Shown: positions 7,442 through 14,025, counted from the first letter of the stretch. The stretch is 18,231 nucleotides of DNA from Solirubrobacterales bacterium (GCA_030152805.1 JASLIG010000017.1:1-18231); one strand, 5' to 3'. The notes: generated from the letters alone by a model not told the origin. Numbers and translations: made by a program.

Positions 7442-8194
7442 CTAGTCGACCCGCTTCATCAGCTCGATCACGTCGTCGGCCGATCCGGGCGCGTCGTCGT
7501 GGACGACGCTGCCGTCGCGCAGCGTGATCAAGCGGTCGGCGTGGGCGGCAGCGGCGGGGTCGTGGGTGACCATGATCACCGTCTGGCCGAACTGGTCGAC
7601 CGCCCCGCGCAGCAGGCGCAGCACGTCCTCGCTCGCCTTCGAGTCGAGGTTGCCGGTCGGCTCGTCAGCGAAGACGACGGCCGGTTTGGAGATCAGGGCG
7701 CGGGCGACGGCGACGCGCTGCTGCTGACCGCCGGAGAGCTCGGCGGGGCGATGGGTGCGGCGATCGTCGAGGCCAACCGTGTGGACCAGCTGGTCGAGCC
7801 ACGCCCGGTCGGGCTTGCGACCGGCGATCGAGAGCGGCAGGACGAGGTTCTCCTCGGCGGTGAGGACAGGCAGCAGGTTGAAGAACTGGAAGACGAAGCC
7901 GAGCTTCTCGCGCCGCAGCTTGGTCAGCTCGCCGTCGTCGAGCCCGGTGATCTCCTCGCCGTCGAGCAAGACGGTGCCGGCGGTGGGCTTGTCGAGGCCG
8001 GCGAGGATGTGCATCAGGGTCGACTTGCCCGAGCCCGAGGGGCCCATGATCGCGGTGAAACGGCCGCGCTCGAAGCCGGTGCTGACATCGACCAGCGCGT
8101 CGACCGCCGCCGCCCCCTCGCCGTAGCGGCGGGAGACGTCGTTGGCGATCACGACCTGGCCGTTGGCGTGGGGCGATCCGGGTAAGGGTTCCAC
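7442..8194 (-). CDS. ABC transporter ATP-binding protein, MacB/LolD type
   Basis: A 250-aa nucleotide-binding subunit that powers the downstream permease. Motifs, numbered from the GTG at 8194: Walker A GPSGSGKST (51-59), Q-loop VFQFF (Gln about 103), signature LSGGQQQR (153-160), Walker B VVFADE (173-178), D-loop and H-loop VTHD (His about 211). TGNLDS after Walker B is characteristic of the MacB/LolD/FtsE subgroup. GTG 8194 gives a 14-residue leader before the conserved VIANDVSRRYGEG; a second GTG at 8152 would start the protein right there. The first codons from 8194 lie inside one arm of an inverted repeat (8171-8189), which makes the shorter start a serious alternative. It forms a two-gene operon with the permease. 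Confidence 0.94.
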   Translation of the reverse strand: MEPLPGSPHANGQVVIANDVSRRYGEGAAAVDALVDVSTGFERGRFTAIMGPSGSGKSTLMHILAGLDKPTAGTVLLDGEEITGLDDGELTKLRREKLGFVFQFFNLLPVLTAEENLVLPLSIAGRKPDRAWLDQLVHTVGLDDRRTHRPAELSGGQQQRVAVARALISKPAVVFADEPTGNLDSKASEDVLRLLRGAVDQFGQTVIMVTHDPAAAAHADRLITLRDGSVVHDDAPGSADDVIELMKRVD

Positions 8195-8280
8195 TTAACT
8201 TTTTCGGTGGGGACGTGGGTGGCTGTCCGCGACTGGACTGCCGAAAAAGTACAGACGTTCCACCCCTACCCGGATCGCCC
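8171..8280. repeat. Nested inverted duplication in the divergent ABC/HAD promoter region
   Basis: The outer arms 8171-8189 and 8262-8280 are complementary with one mismatch in 19 (right arm ACCCCTACCCGGATCGCCC). The inner arms 8198-8207 (ACTTTTTCGG) and 8241-8250 (CCGAAAAAGT) are perfect. Read outward from the middle toward each gene, both halves have CCGAAAAAGT, a gap of 13 or 16 bases, then TACCCGGATCGCCC. A further related direct copy starts at 8291. It may be a duplicated operator/promoter or a palindromic repeat element. Confidence 0.65.
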
Positions 8281-8314
8281 GGCAGCAACCTTCCACCCTG
8301 ACCCGGTTCGGCCC
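8258..8314 (+). repeat. Two direct repeats upstream of the HAD gene
   Basis: TTCCACCC-CT-ACCCGG-A-TCG begins at 8258, and TTCCACCC-TG-ACCCGG-T-TCG begins at 8291: 20 bases with three differences, 33 bases apart (about three helical turns). Both lie upstream of the TAGCCT box at 8318, where a regulator could bind. The first copy is also the right arm of the inverted duplication at 8171-8280. Confidence 0.5.
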
Positions 8315-8317
8315 CAA

Positions 8318-8323
8318 TAGCCT
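8318..8323 (+). promoter_or_regulatory. -10-like box TAGCCT for the HAD-MFS genes
   Basis: TAGCCT lies 10 bases before the ATG at 8334, within CCAATAGCCTGG, the same 12 bases and spacing as at the P450 gene. The intervening GGGCGGGGAG could also serve as a ribosome binding site, although it abuts the ATG. Confidence 0.5.
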
Positions 8324-8333
8324 GGGCGGGGAG

Positions 8334-9119
8334 ATGACCGCGGCGGATCGATTCGACGGCTTTCTGATTGACCTCGACGGGGTCGTCTGGGAGGGTCGCG
8401 AGTTCCTGCCGGGGGCGGTGGAGGCGCTGCGGGCGCTCATCGACGCCGGTAAGGAGATCGTCTTCGTCACCAACAACTCGGTGCAGCCCCCGCACGCGTA
8501 CGCGGCTCGGCTGCGCGATGCCGGGATCGACGTTGGGGACGACCGAGTCGTCACCTCAGGGGTCGCAACCGCCCAGCTCGCGGTGGAGCGGGCGGGTACC
8601 GGGGGGACGGCCTTCGTGATCGGCGCCCCCGGCTTTAAGGAGACGGCGGCCGCCGCCGGGCTGGTCCTGGTGAAGGGCGAGGACGGTCAGACCGCCGACG
8701 CGGTGGTGGTCTCCGCCCACCGTGAGTTCGACTACGCCGAGCTGCTGACGGCGACGCGCGCCCTGCAGAACGGCGCCGCGCTGTTCGCCACCAGCCGCGA
8801 CCCCACCCTGCCGATGCCAGGTGGAGCGTGGCCGGGGACGGGCGCCACGCTGGCAGCCGTGGAGACGGCGTCCGGGGTGCGCGCCGAGATCGGCGGCAAG
8901 CCCGAGCCGCATCTCTTCGAGCAGGCGCGGGCGCTGCTCGGCGGCGCCGAGCGCGTGGCGATGGTCGGCGACCGGCTCGCTTCCGACATCGAGGGCGGGC
9001 GGCGGGCCGGCCTATCGACGATCCTCGTGCTCAGCGGCGCTTGCTCGCGCGAGGAGGCGGAGGCGGCGCAGCCTCCGCCGGACCTGATGCTCGACGATCT
9101 CGCCGCGCTGCTGGCATAG
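8334..9119 (+). CDS. HAD-superfamily IIA phosphatase (NagD / 4-nitrophenylphosphatase-like)
   Basis: A 261-aa phosphatase of HAD subfamily IIA. Motif I is DLDGV (Asp13 nucleophile, Asp15 acid), motif II VTNN (Thr46), motif III GGKPEPHLF (Lys about 189), and motif IV GDRLASDI (Asp213, Asp218) for Mg2+. The C2-type cap lies between about residues 60 and 180. Relatives dephosphorylate nucleotides, glycerol 3-phosphate, 2-phosphoglycolate or p-nitrophenyl phosphate; the true substrate cannot be read here. The ATG at 8334 is preceded by GGGCGGGGAG and a TAGCCT box. It is probably transcribed with the MFS gene 19 bp downstream. Confidence 0.93.
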   Translation: MTAADRFDGFLIDLDGVVWEGREFLPGAVEALRALIDAGKEIVFVTNNSVQPPHAYAARLRDAGIDVGDDRVVTSGVATAQLAVERAGTGGTAFVIGAPGFKETAAAAGLVLVKGEDGQTADAVVVSAHREFDYAELLTATRALQNGAALFATSRDPTLPMPGGAWPGTGATLAAVETASGVRAEIGGKPEPHLFEQARALLGGAERVAMVGDRLASDIEGGRRAGLSTILVLSGACSREEAEAAQPPPDLMLDDLAALLA

Positions 9120-9138
9120 GACCTGAGGCGGCACTGGG

Positions 9139-10320
9139 ATGAGTGAGGAGAACGGATCGGGAGTGCCGCGCCCCGGCGTGGCCTTCGCTGGCGTCTTTGG
9201 AGTGACTTTCTTCTGCCTGCTCGCGGTCGGTGCCGTCCTGCCCGTGCTGCCCCGCTACGTGCACGGCCCGCTCGACGCCGGCAACATCGCGGTCGGGATC
9301 GTGATCGGCTCCTACGCGATCACGGGCCTGCTGCTGAGACCGTTCGCCGGCCGCTTCGCCGACCATCGCGGGCGCCGGCCGACCGTGCTGATCGGCTCGG
9401 CGCTGGTCGCGGTCGGCGGCTTCATGTACCTGCTGCCCCTGGGGGTAGGCGGACTGATCGCGGCGCGGCTCGTGCTCGGCGCCGGCGAGGGCGCGGTCTT
9501 CACCGCCGGCTCCGCCTGGATCGTCGACCTGGCGCCGGTCGAGCGGCGCGGGCGGGTGATCGGCCTCTACGGTCTCGCGGTCTGGTCGGGACTGAGCGTC
9601 GGCCCGCTGCTCGGCGAGCTGGTGAAGCATGCCGGCGGCTACACGTCCGTCTGGCTGCTGGCCGGGGCGCTGCCGCTGGTTGGCGCCGCGATCGCCAGCC
9701 GCGTGCCCGATCCGTTCCGCCCCTCGCCGCGGATCGAGGACGAACACCACCCGCTGATCGCCCAGGAGGCCGTTCGGCCGGGAACGGCACTGGCCCTGGG
9801 CTCAATCGGCTACGGCACGATCGCCGCCTTCGTCGTCCTGCTGCTCGAAGGGCGCGGCATCGGCCACGGGGCGACCGTCTTCGGCGCCTTCGCGACGATG
9901 GTCGTGCTGACCCGCCTGATCGGCGGCGACCTGCCGGACCGGGTGGGCCCGGCGCGGGTCGCGGCGGCGGCGGCGCTGGTCGAGGCGATCGGGCTGACGA
10001 CGATCGGCCTCGCCCACAGCCTGCCGGTGGCGCTGGCCGGGGCGCTGGCGATGGGCGCCGCCTTCTCGCTGCTCTATCCCTCGCTCTCGCTGATCGTCGT
10101 CGGCAGCGTCTCCGACCGCCGCCGCGGCGCCGCCCTCGGCACTTTCACCGCCTTCTTCGACGCCGGCGTCGGCCTCGGCGCCCCTCTGGCGGGCGCGACG
10201 GCAGCGCTGACGAGCTACGAGGGCGCGTTCTTCCTCTCAGCGGCGATCGCCCTTGCCTCGATGGCGACGATCGCGCTCACCATCGCGCCCCGCAGTCGCG
10301 CCCTCCTCGCCACCCGCTGA
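9139..10320 (+). CDS. Major facilitator superfamily transporter
   Basis: A 393-aa integral membrane protein with about twelve hydrophobic segments and the MFS motif A between helices 2 and 3 (GRFADHRGRRPT, about residues 71-82). A related DRVGPARVA segment lies in the second half. Length and layout fit a 12-helix drug:H+ antiporter or sugar-efflux type (DHA1/YfcJ-like). The substrate is unknown. The ATG at 9139 follows the HAD stop by 19 bp, so the two genes are probably co-transcribed. Its TGA stop (10318-10320) lies in the left arm of the terminator-like hairpin at 10315-10342. Confidence 0.92.
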   Translation: MSEENGSGVPRPGVAFAGVFGVTFFCLLAVGAVLPVLPRYVHGPLDAGNIAVGIVIGSYAITGLLLRPFAGRFADHRGRRPTVLIGSALVAVGGFMYLLPLGVGGLIAARLVLGAGEGAVFTAGSAWIVDLAPVERRGRVIGLYGLAVWSGLSVGPLLGELVKHAGGYTSVWLLAGALPLVGAAIASRVPDPFRPSPRIEDEHHPLIAQEAVRPGTALALGSIGYGTIAAFVVLLLEGRGIGHGATVFGAFATMVVLTRLIGGDLPDRVGPARVAAAAALVEAIGLTTIGLAHSLPVALAGALAMGAAFSLLYPSLSLIVVGSVSDRRRGAALGTFTAFFDAGVGLGAPLAGATAALTSYEGAFFLSAAIALASMATIALTIAPRSRALLATR

Positions 10321-10342
10321 CCCAACCTTGCTGGGGTCAGCG
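10315..10342. terminator. Bidirectional terminator-like hairpin holding both convergent stop codons
   Basis: The arms CGCTGACCC (10315-10323) and GGGTCAGCG (10334-10342) are perfectly complementary around a 10-base loop. On the plus strand CTTTT follows. The MFS stop TGA (10318-10320) and the thioesterase stop (complement of 10337-10339) pair with each other in the stem. It serves two convergent genes only 16 bp apart. Confidence 0.75.
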
Positions 10343-11119
10343 CTTTTCGACCAGGAGGGACTGGGCGGCGCGGCCGATGCGGCCACGCTCGTCGGAGAGA
10401 ACCGACTCGGCGGTGCCAATGCCGGTCGGCTGCGGGCGGGTTACCGCATCGACGCAGACCCACTCGCCCGCTGGCATGCGCTCGAAGTGGACGGTGAGGT
10501 CGACGTTGATGAAGACGTACTCGCGCCAGTCGAGCACGGCGCTGATCCCGTTGCCAACGTCGGCGGCGACCAGCGCCCGCTGCAACGGCGTCGGCTCCTC
10601 GCCCGCGACGAGCGGCTGCCGCATCCGCATCCAAACCGTCGCCGGCCCCGCCTCGAGAAAGGCGCCCGCAACGGCCTTCCACTCCATAGCCGTGTGGTAC
10701 CCAGCGTCCTGCCCGGTTGGAAAGAACTCCGGCGTCCACCCTTCCTCGGGGCCCTGCGGCGCCGGGTCCTCAGCCGCAGCCCCGTCGGGCATCTCCAACT
10801 CGGTCGTCCGCAGCTGCCAAGCCGTAGCCCGCATCAGCTCACCGGCCTCACCCGAAAGCGATGCCTCGACCAACCGCACCTTCCTCCCCGGCCGCAGCAC
10901 CCGCGTCTCCACCCGCACCTCCCCAATCGGCACCGGCCTGAGAATCTCGAACACAACGCGTCCAACCTGGAACGCCTCCGAGCCCTCCACCCGCTCGATC
11001 TCCCTTCCAAGCAACGCCGAAGGCGGCCCCGCATGCTGCGCCCCCGGATCCCACGGCCCCCGCGTCAGCTCGGTCGCTACGTATTCGCCGTCGCCGGTCC
11101 GCTTGTAGAACGAGTCCAT
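10337..11119 (-). CDS. Thioesterase family protein (double-hotdog, TesB/4HBT_3-like)
   Basis: A 260-aa protein resembling actinobacterial acyl-CoA thioesterase-like proteins built of two hotdog domains. The N-terminal hotdog has HAGPPSALLGREIER (about residues 29-43), the usual helix of the family, followed by RVVFEILRPVPIGEV. The second half (about 140-260) has ADVGNGIS and FINVDLTVHFERMPAGEW, typical of the C-terminal hotdog, ending with GRAAQSLLVEK. It probably hydrolyses acyl-CoA esters; the chain length is unknown. The ATG at 11119 lies 7 bases after a TACGAT box. It is divergent from msrB, with which it shares a mirrored promoter region, and convergent with the MFS gene. Confidence 0.88.
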   Translation of the reverse strand: MDSFYKRTGDGEYVATELTRGPWDPGAQHAGPPSALLGREIERVEGSEAFQVGRVVFEILRPVPIGEVRVETRVLRPGRKVRLVEASLSGEAGELMRATAWQLRTTELEMPDGAAAEDPAPQGPEEGWTPEFFPTGQDAGYHTAMEWKAVAGAFLEAGPATVWMRMRQPLVAGEEPTPLQRALVAADVGNGISAVLDWREYVFINVDLTVHFERMPAGEWVCVDAVTRPQPTGIGTAESVLSDERGRIGRAAQSLLVEKR

Positions 11120-11126
11120 CGGGCGG

Positions 11127-11132
11127 ATCGTA
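11127..11132 (-). promoter_or_regulatory. -10-like box TACGAT for the thioesterase gene
   Basis: On the minus strand TACGAT lies 7 bases before the ATG at 11119, the spacing expected for a leaderless transcript. It sits immediately outside the left arm of the inverted repeat 11134-11262, mirroring the TACCCT box on the other side. Confidence 0.55.
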
Positions 11133-11190
11133 TGGGTGACGGGAGGCGGTTTGTCGGTTCCTCGCGAAGCGGCTCCGCAGAGTGATTTCC

Positions 11191-11203
11191 GCCCCGAAGG
11201 GGC
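11191..11203. other. Small hairpin inside the mirrored promoter region
   Basis: GCCCC, GAA, GGGGC: a perfect 5-bp stem with a 3-base loop in the interior of the 11134-11262 inverted repeat. Its role is unknown. Confidence 0.5.
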
Positions 11204-11211
11204 AGATAATC

Positions 11212-11233
11212 AAACCCGCCTCCGGCGGGTTTT
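11212..11233. terminator. Rho-independent terminator-like hairpin between divergent promoters
   Basis: AAACCCGCC, TCC, GGCGGGTTT followed by a further T: a perfect 9-bp stem with a 3-base loop and a T-run, the clearest classical terminator shape in the window. Its position is odd because it ends no gene; it lies between two divergent promoters. It may block stray transcription across the region or belong to a short unrecognised RNA. Confidence 0.6.
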
Positions 11234-11264
11234 GGGAACCGACGAACCGCCTCCCGTCACCCTC

Positions 11265-11270
11265 TACCCT
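11265..11270 (+). promoter_or_regulatory. -10-like box TACCCT for msrB
   Basis: TACCCT lies 6 bases before the ATG at 11277, and there is no Shine-Dalgarno sequence, so msrB is probably leaderless. The box sits 2 bases outside the right arm of the 11134-11262 inverted repeat. GGGAACC at 11234-11240 resembles an ECF sigma -35 element but is badly spaced from any -10. Confidence 0.55.
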
Positions 11271-11276
11271 CCCCCT

Positions 11277-11690
11277 ATGGACAAGATCGAGAAGACCGAC
11301 GCCGAATGGCGCGACCAACTCACCCCCGAGCAATACGAGGTAACCCGCAAGGCCGGCACCGAGCGCGCCTTCACCGGCCCCTACGTGGACGAGAAGACCG
11401 AGGGCATGTACCACTGCGTCTGCTGCGGCACCGAGCTGTTCTCCTCGGATACCAAGTTTGACTCCGGCACCGGCTGGCCCAGCTTCTCCGAGCCAGCCAA
11501 CCTCGAGCACGTCGAGCTGCGGCCCGACAACAGCCACTTCATGCGCCGCACCGAGGTCGTCTGCAAGCACTGCGACGCCCACCTCGGCCACGTCTTCGAC
11601 GACGGCCCCGCTGACCGCGGCGGGCAGCGCTATTGCATCAACGGCTGCGCCCTGGAGCTGAAGCCGGCTCCCGACGACACCGAGAGCTAA
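11277..11690 (+). CDS. msrB: Peptide-methionine (R)-S-oxide reductase MsrB
   Basis: A 137-aa enzyme that reduces the R form of methionine sulfoxide in oxidised proteins. Seen: the zinc ligands Cys47 and Cys50 (HCVCCG) and Cys96 and Cys99 (VCKHCD), the substrate loop GTGWPSF, HLGHVF, and the catalytic Cys120 in QRYCING. The length is normal for a single-domain MsrB. ATG 11277 fits the family's usual N-terminus; an in-frame GTG at 11136 would put the whole inverted repeat into the coding region and is rejected. The TAA stop (11688-11690) overlaps the stop of the convergent response-regulator gene within CTAA. It is divergent from the thioesterase gene and probably controlled by the mirrored promoter region; redox control would make sense but is not shown. 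Confidence 0.96.
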   Translation: MDKIEKTDAEWRDQLTPEQYEVTRKAGTERAFTGPYVDEKTEGMYHCVCCGTELFSSDTKFDSGTGWPSFSEPANLEHVELRPDNSHFMRRTEVVCKHCDAHLGHVFDDGPADRGGQRYCINGCALELKPAPDDTES

Positions 11691-12337
11691 GCCTTGCCGC
11701 CGGCGCCGAGGTAGCTGAACTTCACCGCGAGGGCGACCGCCTCGGTACGGGTGTCGACCTCCAGCTTGGCGATCGCGTTGCGCACGTGGGTGTGCACGGT
11801 CGCCGGGCTGAGCTGCAGCCGCTCGGCAATCTCTTTGACCCGCAGGCCCTCGGCGAGCAGCTCGAGGATCTGGCGCTCGCGCGGCGAGAGCTCGAGCAGC
11901 TTCTCGACCTCGGAGGGCTTGCCGCCGGCGAAGTCGCCGCCGAGGAAGGTGCCGCCGCCGGTGACGGCTTTGACTGCGCGGGCGATGTCCTCTGCCGGCG
12001 CGGACTTGAGCACGTAGCCGGAGGCGCCCGCCCGCAGGGCGAGAGCGAGCAGATCGGGCTGGGCGTGCGCGGTAAAGATGATCACTTTGGTGCGGGGACG
12101 GGCCTTCAGCACCTCCTTGGTCGCCTCGATGCCGTCCCGCTTGGGCAGCTCGACGTCGATGATCAGCACGTCGGGCTCGAGGTCCTTGACCACGTCGATG
12201 ACGTCGCGCCCGTTTCCGGCCTCGCCGACGATCTCGACGATGCTCGAGTTGGCCATCCTGGCCTTGATCGCCTCGCGGACGATCTCATGGTCGTCGCAAA
12301 GGACGACGCGCTTAGCGTCCCGCACACCCGTGCTCAT
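11687..12337 (-). CDS. NarL/FixJ-family response regulator
   Basis: A 216-aa two-domain regulator. The receiver domain (residues about 9-125) has the acidic pair Asp15/Asp16, phospho-acceptor Asp61 (IIDVELP), Thr89 (IFTAHA) and Lys111 (YVLKSA). The C-terminal LuxR-type helix-turn-helix (about 150-210) reads LSPRERQILELLAEGL, then KEIAERLQLSPATVHTHV. A sensor histidine kinase would be expected as partner but none is in the window, so this is an orphan here. The ATG overlaps the serS stop as ATGA (12334-12337), so translation is coupled to serS. The stop TAG shares CTAA with the convergent msrB stop. The last serS codons are AT-rich and might carry an internal promoter. Confidence 0.95.
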   Translation of the reverse strand: MSTGVRDAKRVVLCDDHEIVREAIKARMANSSIVEIVGEAGNGRDVIDVVKDLEPDVLIIDVELPKRDGIEATKEVLKARPRTKVIIFTAHAQPDLLALALRAGASGYVLKSAPAEDIARAVKAVTGGGTFLGGDFAGGKPSEVEKLLELSPRERQILELLAEGLRVKEIAERLQLSPATVHTHVRNAIAKLEVDTRTEAVALAVKFSYLGAGGKA

Positions 12338-13605
12338 ACCGATCCGATCTTTTCAGGCAAACCATATGAATGCAAAATAGTGGGTAGCGTGAATCCCCCG
12401 TCCCGCTCCTGCCGGTTCTCGATCAGGGCGATCATCGTGCGTCCCACCGCCACCGCGGTGCCGTTGAGCGTATGTACGACCTGGGGGGAGTCATCCGTGC
12501 TGGGGCGGTATCGGCAGCCCAGGCGCCGAGCCTGATAGTCGGTCGTGTTCGAGCATGAAGTGAGCTCGCGATAGCGGTTCTGGCTTGGGATCCAGGCCTC
12601 GCAGTCGTACTTCTTCGCCGCAGGCGCTCCGAGGTCGCCGGCGGCGACGTTGACCACACGGTAGGGGATCTCCAGCTCAGTGAGGATACGCTCCTCGATC
12701 GCAAGCAGTCGCTCGTGCTCTTCGGCCGATCGCGCCGGCTCCACGAACGAGAACATCTCGACCTTGTCGAACTGGTGGACGCGGAAGATGCCGCGCGTGT
12801 CGCGGCCGGCGGCGCCGGCCTCACGGCGGAAGCAGCTGGAGAAGCCGGCGTAGCGAAGCGGCAGCTGCCCGGCGGAGAGGATCTCCTCCGCGTGCAGGGC
12901 GGCAAGCGGAACCTCCGAGGTGCCGACGAGGAAGAGCTCGTCCTTGGGTATCTCGTAGATCTGGTCGCGGTCACCGGGCAGGAACCCCGTACCCACTAGT
13001 GCCTCTTCGCGAACGAGGACGGGCGGCACCACCGGCTCGTGCCCCTCGCCGCGGACGAGATCGAGGGCGAAGCGGACCAGGGCCAGCTCGAGCAGGACCA
13101 GGTCGCCCTTGAGGTAGGCGAAGCGCGAACCGGAGACCCGCGCACCCGCCTCCATGTCGATCAGGCCGAGCTCGCCGCCGATCTCGAGGTGGTCGCGGGC
13201 CTCGAAGTCGAAGCTCGTCCGCTCCCCCACCTCGCGCAGGACGACGGCGTCCTCCTCGGTCATTCCTTCGGGAGCATCTGGATCGGGGAGGTTGGGGAGA
13301 GCGGTCGCGACCCGCTGCAGCTCGGCGTCGACCCGCTCGAGCTCGGCTTTGCCTGACTCGATCGTCTGCTTCAGCTCGGCGACCGCGGCCATCTGCTCGG
13401 CCGCGTCCTCGCCGCGCTGCTTGGCCTCGCCAATCTGCTTGGAGATCGCCTTGCGCTCGGCCTGGGTGCCCTCGATCTGCGGCAGCAGCTCGCGGCGACG
13501 AGCGTCGAGCGCGAGCAGCTCGTCCACCTGCTCGGCGGCGCCGCGGCGCGCCAGCGCCGCTTTGACCCGCTCGGGGTCTGAGCGGATCAGCTTCAGGTCG
13601 AGCAT
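12334..13605 (-). CDS. serS: Seryl-tRNA synthetase
   Basis: A 423-aa class II aminoacyl-tRNA synthetase that charges tRNA-Ser with serine in the cytoplasm. The N-terminal arm (about residues 28-100) is a helical coiled coil rich in E, K, Q and A that grips the tRNA long arm. Motif 2 is seen in SSCFRREAGAAGRDTRG followed by IFRVHQFDKVEMF, and motif 3 in LNGTAVAVGRTMIALIEN. VGTSEVPLAALH is the serine-site TxE region. The length is normal. ATG 13605 lies 13 bp after the cytochrome c stop on the same strand. A TAACCT box 9 bases before the ATG overlaps that stop. The last ten or so codons (from ACT ATT TTG on) end mostly in A or T, unlike the rest of the gene. Confidence 0.97.
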   Translation of the reverse strand: MLDLKLIRSDPERVKAALARRGAAEQVDELLALDARRRELLPQIEGTQAERKAISKQIGEAKQRGEDAAEQMAAVAELKQTIESGKAELERVDAELQRVATALPNLPDPDAPEGMTEEDAVVLREVGERTSFDFEARDHLEIGGELGLIDMEAGARVSGSRFAYLKGDLVLLELALVRFALDLVRGEGHEPVVPPVLVREEALVGTGFLPGDRDQIYEIPKDELFLVGTSEVPLAALHAEEILSAGQLPLRYAGFSSCFRREAGAAGRDTRGIFRVHQFDKVEMFSFVEPARSAEEHERLLAIEERILTELEIPYRVVNVAAGDLGAPAAKKYDCEAWIPSQNRYRELTSCSNTTDYQARRLGCRYRPSTDDSPQVVHTLNGTAVAVGRTMIALIENRQERDGGFTLPTILHSYGLPEKIGSV

Positions 13606-13614
13606 CGACCGAGA

Positions 13615-13620
13615 AGGTTA
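13615..13620 (-). promoter_or_regulatory. Possible -10 box TAACCT for serS
   Basis: On the minus strand TAACCT lies 9 bases before the ATG at 13605, matching the spacing at other genes here. Its TAA is also the cytochrome c stop codon, so the match could be partly coincidental. Confidence 0.35.
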
Positions 13621-14016
13621 GGGCGAGGACTGGCTGGGACGCGGCGATTCTTCGGCTTCGCCGCCCGCGTACTTGGCGACGAAGCGAGCGACCGCCTCGG
13701 CCTCGTCGCCGACGACGATGTTCTGGGGCATGATCGCGCCCGAGAAACCGCCATTCTGGATCGCGAAGAGAGCGTCTTCATAACTCTCGGTTCGCTGGTT
13801 GAGGTTCGGACCCTGCGTGCGCACGCCGCGGTTGCCGCTGCCCTGCGTGCCGGCGGCGCTCAGCGTGTGGCAACCCGAGCAGTGCGTGGCGAAGAGCACG
13901 GCCCCCCCGTGGTTGGGGTCGTCCTTGGAGACCGAGACGCCTTCTTCGCCAAAGCCGCAGGCGGCGAGCCCGAAGGCGGCGAGAAGAGCCATGACTGTGA
14001 TCAGCGCTGGGCGCAC
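13618..14016 (-). CDS. Class I cytochrome c, lipoprotein
   Basis: A 132-aa exported monoheme cytochrome. The N-terminus is a lipoprotein signal: MRPALITVMALL, then the lipobox LAAC with Cys20 as lipidation site. The heme motif is CSGCH (Cys46, Cys49, His50), and the likely distal ligand is Met96 in SGAIMPQN. It ends in an acidic Ser/Pro-rich tail. It would sit on the outer face of the membrane and carry electrons to an oxidase or from a donor not seen here. The start is GTG at 14016, with a strong TATGAT box 9 bases upstream. An ATG at 14027 is out of frame. It lies directly upstream of serS on the same strand. Confidence 0.93.
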   Translation of the reverse strand: MRPALITVMALLAAFGLAACGFGEEGVSVSKDDPNHGGAVLFATHCSGCHTLSAAGTQGSGNRGVRTQGPNLNQRTESYEDALFAIQNGGFSGAIMPQNIVVGDEAEAVARFVAKYAGGEAEESPRPSQSSP

Positions 14017-14025
14017 GCGGCGCGC

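Larger units (their letters stand above)
11134..11262. repeat. Long inverted repeat: mirrored upstream promoter sequence of thioesterase and msrB
   Basis: The 28-base arms at 11134-11161 and 11235-11262 are complementary except for one T-G pair. Read toward either gene the sequence is GGAACCGAC-R-AACCGCCTCC followed by CGTCACCC, then exactly 14 bases that include the -10-like box, then ATGGAC. Only the arms are duplicated; the 14 bases before each ATG and the coding sequences differ. This looks like one promoter-proximal regulatory sequence present in two inverted copies. The 73-base interior contains two small hairpins. Confidence 0.8.

Noticed and set aside
11205..11210. GATAAT inside the mirrored promoter loop as a promoter for a small RNA
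   Set aside because: Any start about 7 bases downstream would fall inside the terminator hairpin itself, which makes no sensible transcript.
11234..11258. ECF sigma-factor promoter GGGAACC...CGTC ahead of msrB
   Set aside because: The spacing between the two elements is 14 bases, shorter than the usual 16-17, so it is mentioned only as a possibility in the mirrored-promoter finding.
11136..11276. N-terminal extension of msrB from GTG 11136
   Set aside because: It would translate the whole inverted repeat and terminator hairpin; MsrB homologues begin near ATG 11277, and a TACCCT box lies just before that ATG.
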